DNA of 64,000 nt, taken from contig NZ_ACCB01000021.1 in NCBI RefSeq assembly GCF_000173735.1, forward strand, positions 1 through 64,000, given 5' to 3'. Of this stretch, positions 60,052 through 64,000 are shown piece after piece (the first letter of the stretch is position 1; every line of letters begins with the position of its first letter). The position numbers and the translations under genes are program-made. A model generated the notes under the pieces. It was not told the origin of the DNA. It saw only the letters and a list, made by a program, of their open reading frames with translations, and did no database searches. This DNA is from Yersinia aldovae ATCC 35236. GTDB lineage: Bacteria > Pseudomonadota > Gammaproteobacteria > Enterobacterales > Enterobacteriaceae.

Positions 60052-60399
60052 ATGTTTGATTTAGATTCTATTACTGATAGCGCAGCACAGAGCGATGCGC
60101 TGGAAAATGTGGTCATGGGCTTGATTATCAATGCTGGTCAGGCACGCAGCCTCGCTTACAAGGCACTGAAAAGCGCCAAAACCGGTGATTTTGTACAAGC
60201 CGATGAACTGATGGCACAATCTCGCCTTGCGTTGAACGAAGCGCATCTGGTTCAGACTCAACTGATTGAAGCTGATCAGGGCGAAGGGAAAACCAAAGTC
60301 ACGCTGGTATTAGTCCATGCACAAGACCATTTGATGAACGCCATGTTAGCTCGGGAATTGATTGTCGAGTTGATTGAATTACACCAAAAAATGCACTGA
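60052..60399 (+). CDS. chbA: PTS lactose/chitobiose-type EIIA component
   Basis: 115 residues, all-helical. VVMGLIINAGQARSLAYKALKSAK and LVLVHAQDHLMNAMLARELI match E. coli ChbA; the phosphorylated histidine lies in LVHAQDHLM. It forms a trimer and receives phosphate from HPr. 12 bases after the GH1 gene. Confidence 0.95.
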   Translation: MFDLDSITDSAAQSDALENVVMGLIINAGQARSLAYKALKSAKTGDFVQADELMAQSRLALNEAHLVQTQLIEADQGEGKTKVTLVLVHAQDHLMNAMLARELIVELIELHQKMH

Positions 60400-60450
60400 T
60401 ATTGGTACGGAATATCGGCTATTTTGAACGATAGAGTGAAGGTAAATAAG

Positions 60451-61281
60451 ATGGACGTCAGATTAGTACGTCAAAAAGACTTTTTTAACGGAAAGGAATT
60501 CCATCTATTTATTTATAATAAAACGGAAAGTGCCACCGGCTTACATCAGCATGATTATTATGAATATACCTTAATATTAACCGGCATGTGCTACCAGGAA
60601 GTTAATGGAAAAAGAGTCTTTTTAGAACGTGGCGATTTTGTTTTTATCCCCTTGGGTTCCCATCATCAAAGTTTCTACGAATATGGTGCAACACGCATTT
60701 TGAACGTTGGGATCAGTAAAGCCTTCTTTGAAGAGCACTATTTTCATTTATTGTCACGCCCCATTGTGGCTTCGCAGGCATACCGCCTGAAAGGTAATTT
60801 TCTTTCCTATATTGAATCAGCGATTTCTGCTCCGCATTTTCGTGAAGATGAGCTTGTTGAACTGGTCGAGCTACTGACATTTTACGTAACTAACCGTATC
60901 AGCCACTATAAAGAAACCGAAACTAACGATGATATTCCGCAGTGGCTGAAGAGTACTGTCGATAAAATGCACGATAAATCGATGTTTGGTGAGAAAGCGC
61001 TGATTAATATGGTCGAGCTTTCCGGAAAAACTCAAGAGTATCTTACTCGAGCGACGCGGCGTTATTATCAAAAAACACCGATGCAAATTATTAATGAAAT
61101 GAGAATTAATTTCGCTAAAACCCAACTTGAAGTCACGAACTATTTAGTCTCGGATATTGCCTTTGAAGCGGGTTATAGCGATACCACGTTATTTATCAAA
61201 AACTTTAAGAAACTCACCTCCTTCACTCCAGGGAATTACCGCAAGAAGTTTTACTGTGTCGGAGAGGAGTTGTCTCATTAG
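60451..61281 (+). CDS. chbR: AraC-family chitooligosaccharide regulator
   Basis: 276 residues from the ATG at 60451 with GAAGG nine bases upstream. The N-terminal cupin ([44 protein letters not shown]) and C-terminal helix-turn-helix domain ([23 protein letters not shown]) match E. coli ChbR. It activates or represses the chb operon according to deacetylated sugar phosphate. It lies within its own operon. Confidence 0.94.
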   Translation: MDVRLVRQKDFFNGKEFHLFIYNKTESATGLHQHDYYEYTLILTGMCYQEVNGKRVFLERGDFVFIPLGSHHQSFYEYGATRILNVGISKAFFEEHYFHLLSRPIVASQAYRLKGNFLSYIESAISAPHFREDELVELVELLTFYVTNRISHYKETETNDDIPQWLKSTVDKMHDKSMFGEKALINMVELSGKTQEYLTRATRRYYQKTPMQIINEMRINFAKTQLEVTNYLVSDIAFEAGYSDTTLFIKNFKKLTSFTPGNYRKKFYCVGEELSH

Positions 61282-61329
61282 TTTTCCGGCCCGCTATCTT
61301 TATCGGAATGTATTTATAAGGTGTCATCA

Positions 61330-62091
61330 ATGGAAAAGTTACTTATTGTTAATGCTGATGATTTCGGTCTGAGCAAGGGGCAAAACTACGGCATTATTGA
61401 TGCGTTCCGGCATGGTATTGTCTCATCGACTACGGCGATGATGAACTGTGCGGGTATTTATCATGCAGCGGAACTCAGCGCACAAAATCCCAGCTTACCG
61501 ATAGGGCTGCACTTTGTACTAACCTATGGTCAGCCATTAACTGCGATGCCATCTTTAGTTGATGATAAAGGTAAGTTGGGCAAATGGTTGTGGCAGCGAG
61601 CTGAAGCCCGAGAGTTGAATCTGGATGAGATAGCGCAAGAATTGACAGCTCAGCTTGACAAGTTTGTTGAGGTTTTTGGCCGCCGACCAACGCATATTGA
61701 CAGTCATCATCATGTGCATATGTTACCGCAAATTTACCCGTTGGTTGAGGCCTTTGCCCGCGAAAAATCCCTGCCACTGCGTATTGATCGTGACGAAGTA
61801 CAACAACGTGGTGTTACGCTCAATAATCCTCGCAGCAGCGAGTGGTTCGATGCGGGTTTCTATGGCAAGGAATTATCAGAACAACTGTTTTTACAGCGGT
61901 TGGAATTAGCCGAACAACGTGGAGTTAATTCGTTAGAGATAATGTGTCACCCGGCACTTATCGATAATATTTTATTAACCAGTAGTTACTGTTATCCCCG
62001 ATTGACTGAACTGGAAATTCTCACTTCACCGAGCTTAAAACAAGCCATTGCACAACGCGACTACCGCTTGGGATCATATTCGGATTGCTAA
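61330..62091 (+). CDS. chbG: Chitooligosaccharide monodeacetylase ChbG (YdjC family)
   Basis: 253 residues from the ATG at 61330 with AAGG upstream; a GTG three codons earlier is possible. The metal site is formed by [10 protein letters not shown] and [16 protein letters not shown], and [11 protein letters not shown] follows. In E. coli it removes one acetyl group from chitobiose-6-phosphate, which creates the inducer for ChbR. Its presence argues that the operon handles N-acetylated sugars and not only cellobiose. Confidence 0.95.
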   Translation: MEKLLIVNADDFGLSKGQNYGIIDAFRHGIVSSTTAMMNCAGIYHAAELSAQNPSLPIGLHFVLTYGQPLTAMPSLVDDKGKLGKWLWQRAEARELNLDEIAQELTAQLDKFVEVFGRRPTHIDSHHHVHMLPQIYPLVEAFAREKSLPLRIDRDEVQQRGVTLNNPRSSEWFDAGFYGKELSEQLFLQRLELAEQRGVNSLEIMCHPALIDNILLTSSYCYPRLTELEILTSPSLKQAIAQRDYRLGSYSDC

Positions 62092-62179
62092 GTTTTATAT
62101 AAGTGAAAGGCATTTGGTATAAACACAAGCAGTTTTAGGTGTATATAGACCGTGTTGGACACGGAGGAAATACCGGTAT

Positions 62180-62350
62180 ATGTGGGTCTTCTATCAAAGG
62201 CTAAAAGGGCATAGAATGACTTTTCCTTTCATGTATAAGAAAATTTTAAACAGTAAGTTGATAGGCTACATTGTGGGTGTTTTGATTGCGATTGGCTTTG
62301 GCGAAAGTTTTATTACTACTCGAGAAGAGGCTGAGAGGTTCGCTAAATAA
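62180..62350 (+). CDS. Candidate 56-residue membrane protein
   Basis: A short frame (MWVFYQRLKGH... to ...EEAERFAK) downstream of chbG with a GGAGG element about 12 bases upstream. A basic N-terminus is followed by one clear membrane helix (LIGYIVGVLIAIGFGESFI) and a charged tail. I recognise no family. The shape is plausible for a real small membrane protein, but the frame could be chance. Confidence 0.4.
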   Translation: MWVFYQRLKGHRMTFPFMYKKILNSKLIGYIVGVLIAIGFGESFITTREEAERFAK

Positions 62351-62519
62351 TTCAGTAATCACGCTAAGGCTGCCTTCTACTGTGGCCTTTCACTGCTCGC
62401 AACCAAACAATAGCTGTTTGAACATGGGCTGAGTCTGCATTTTTGGGTAATACTGTGCGTAGCGCAACCCTGTTCTAATAAGAACGCAGTTCGGGGCGAA
62501 AAAAATCCGCCCCTCTCTA

Positions 62520-64000
<1,481 letters not shown>

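Overview
This window reads as a chromosomal segment of a Yersinia species, or a very close relative. The evidence is gene content and order: a urease operon flanked by a five-gene nickel/peptide-type ABC importer, a urea channel and a HoxN/NixA nickel permease; ERIC-type intergenic repeats; and two blocks that follow Enterobacterales order as in E. coli (yafD, mltD-gloB-yafS-rnhA-dnaQ-aspV; and proXWV-nrdFEIH-ygaM with ygaC nearby). I cannot name the species from the sequence alone.

Layout. 1-2.05 kb: a SAM-dependent methyltransferase abutting the C-terminal half of a ketosynthase, probably the scar of an aryl-polyene-type cluster. 2.3-10.85 kb: the yafD-to-aspV block, with a decayed AIDA-type autotransporter between yafD and mltD where E. 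coli has yafE. 11-21.4 kb: a complete aerobactin locus (iucABCD, iutA with a frameshift) plus a divergent MFS transporter and siderophore-interacting reductase, sharing a Fur-type operator at about 19.14 kb. 21.4-30.3 kb: the osmoprotectant importer proVWX (interrupted by an ERIC element), the Mn/Fe ribonucleotide reductase operon nrdHIEF with twin NrdR boxes, and ygaM. 30.5-37.4 kb: small stress and membrane genes (asr, a ydgU-like 32-residue protein, a lipase-like hydrolase with a divergent membrane AraC regulator, a YfcJ/YhhS-type MFS, ygaC, a YicN-like protein, a cold shock protein). 38-52.2 kb: nickel import, urease (ureABC, ureEFGD), urea channel and nickel permease, followed by an HdeB-type periplasmic acid chaperone. 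52.9-56.4 kb: a Kch-like potassium channel, tandem fluoride channel genes (the second frameshifted) and a PQQ-type sugar dehydrogenase. 56.9-62.1 kb: a chb (chitobiose) operon in which a GH1 phospho-beta-glucosidase sits between the IIC and IIA genes. 62.5-63.7 kb: a class C beta-lactamase without a visible ampR.

The genes form clear modules: iron (aerobactin synthesis, uptake, probable export and reduction), acid survival (urease with its nickel and urea supply, HdeB, Asr), osmotic stress (ProVWX), and beta-linked disaccharide use (chb). Four genes (autotransporter, iutA, ureE, second crcB) each carry a single-base loss in or next to a short homopolymer. This is either real decay or a sequencing artefact, and it decides whether aerobactin uptake and urease maturation work. 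I found no new defence, phage or CRISPR system. The most unusual material is the pattern of frameshifts, the short tandem duplications in the urease operon spacers, the ketosynthase/methyltransferase scar, and a few very small ORFs.
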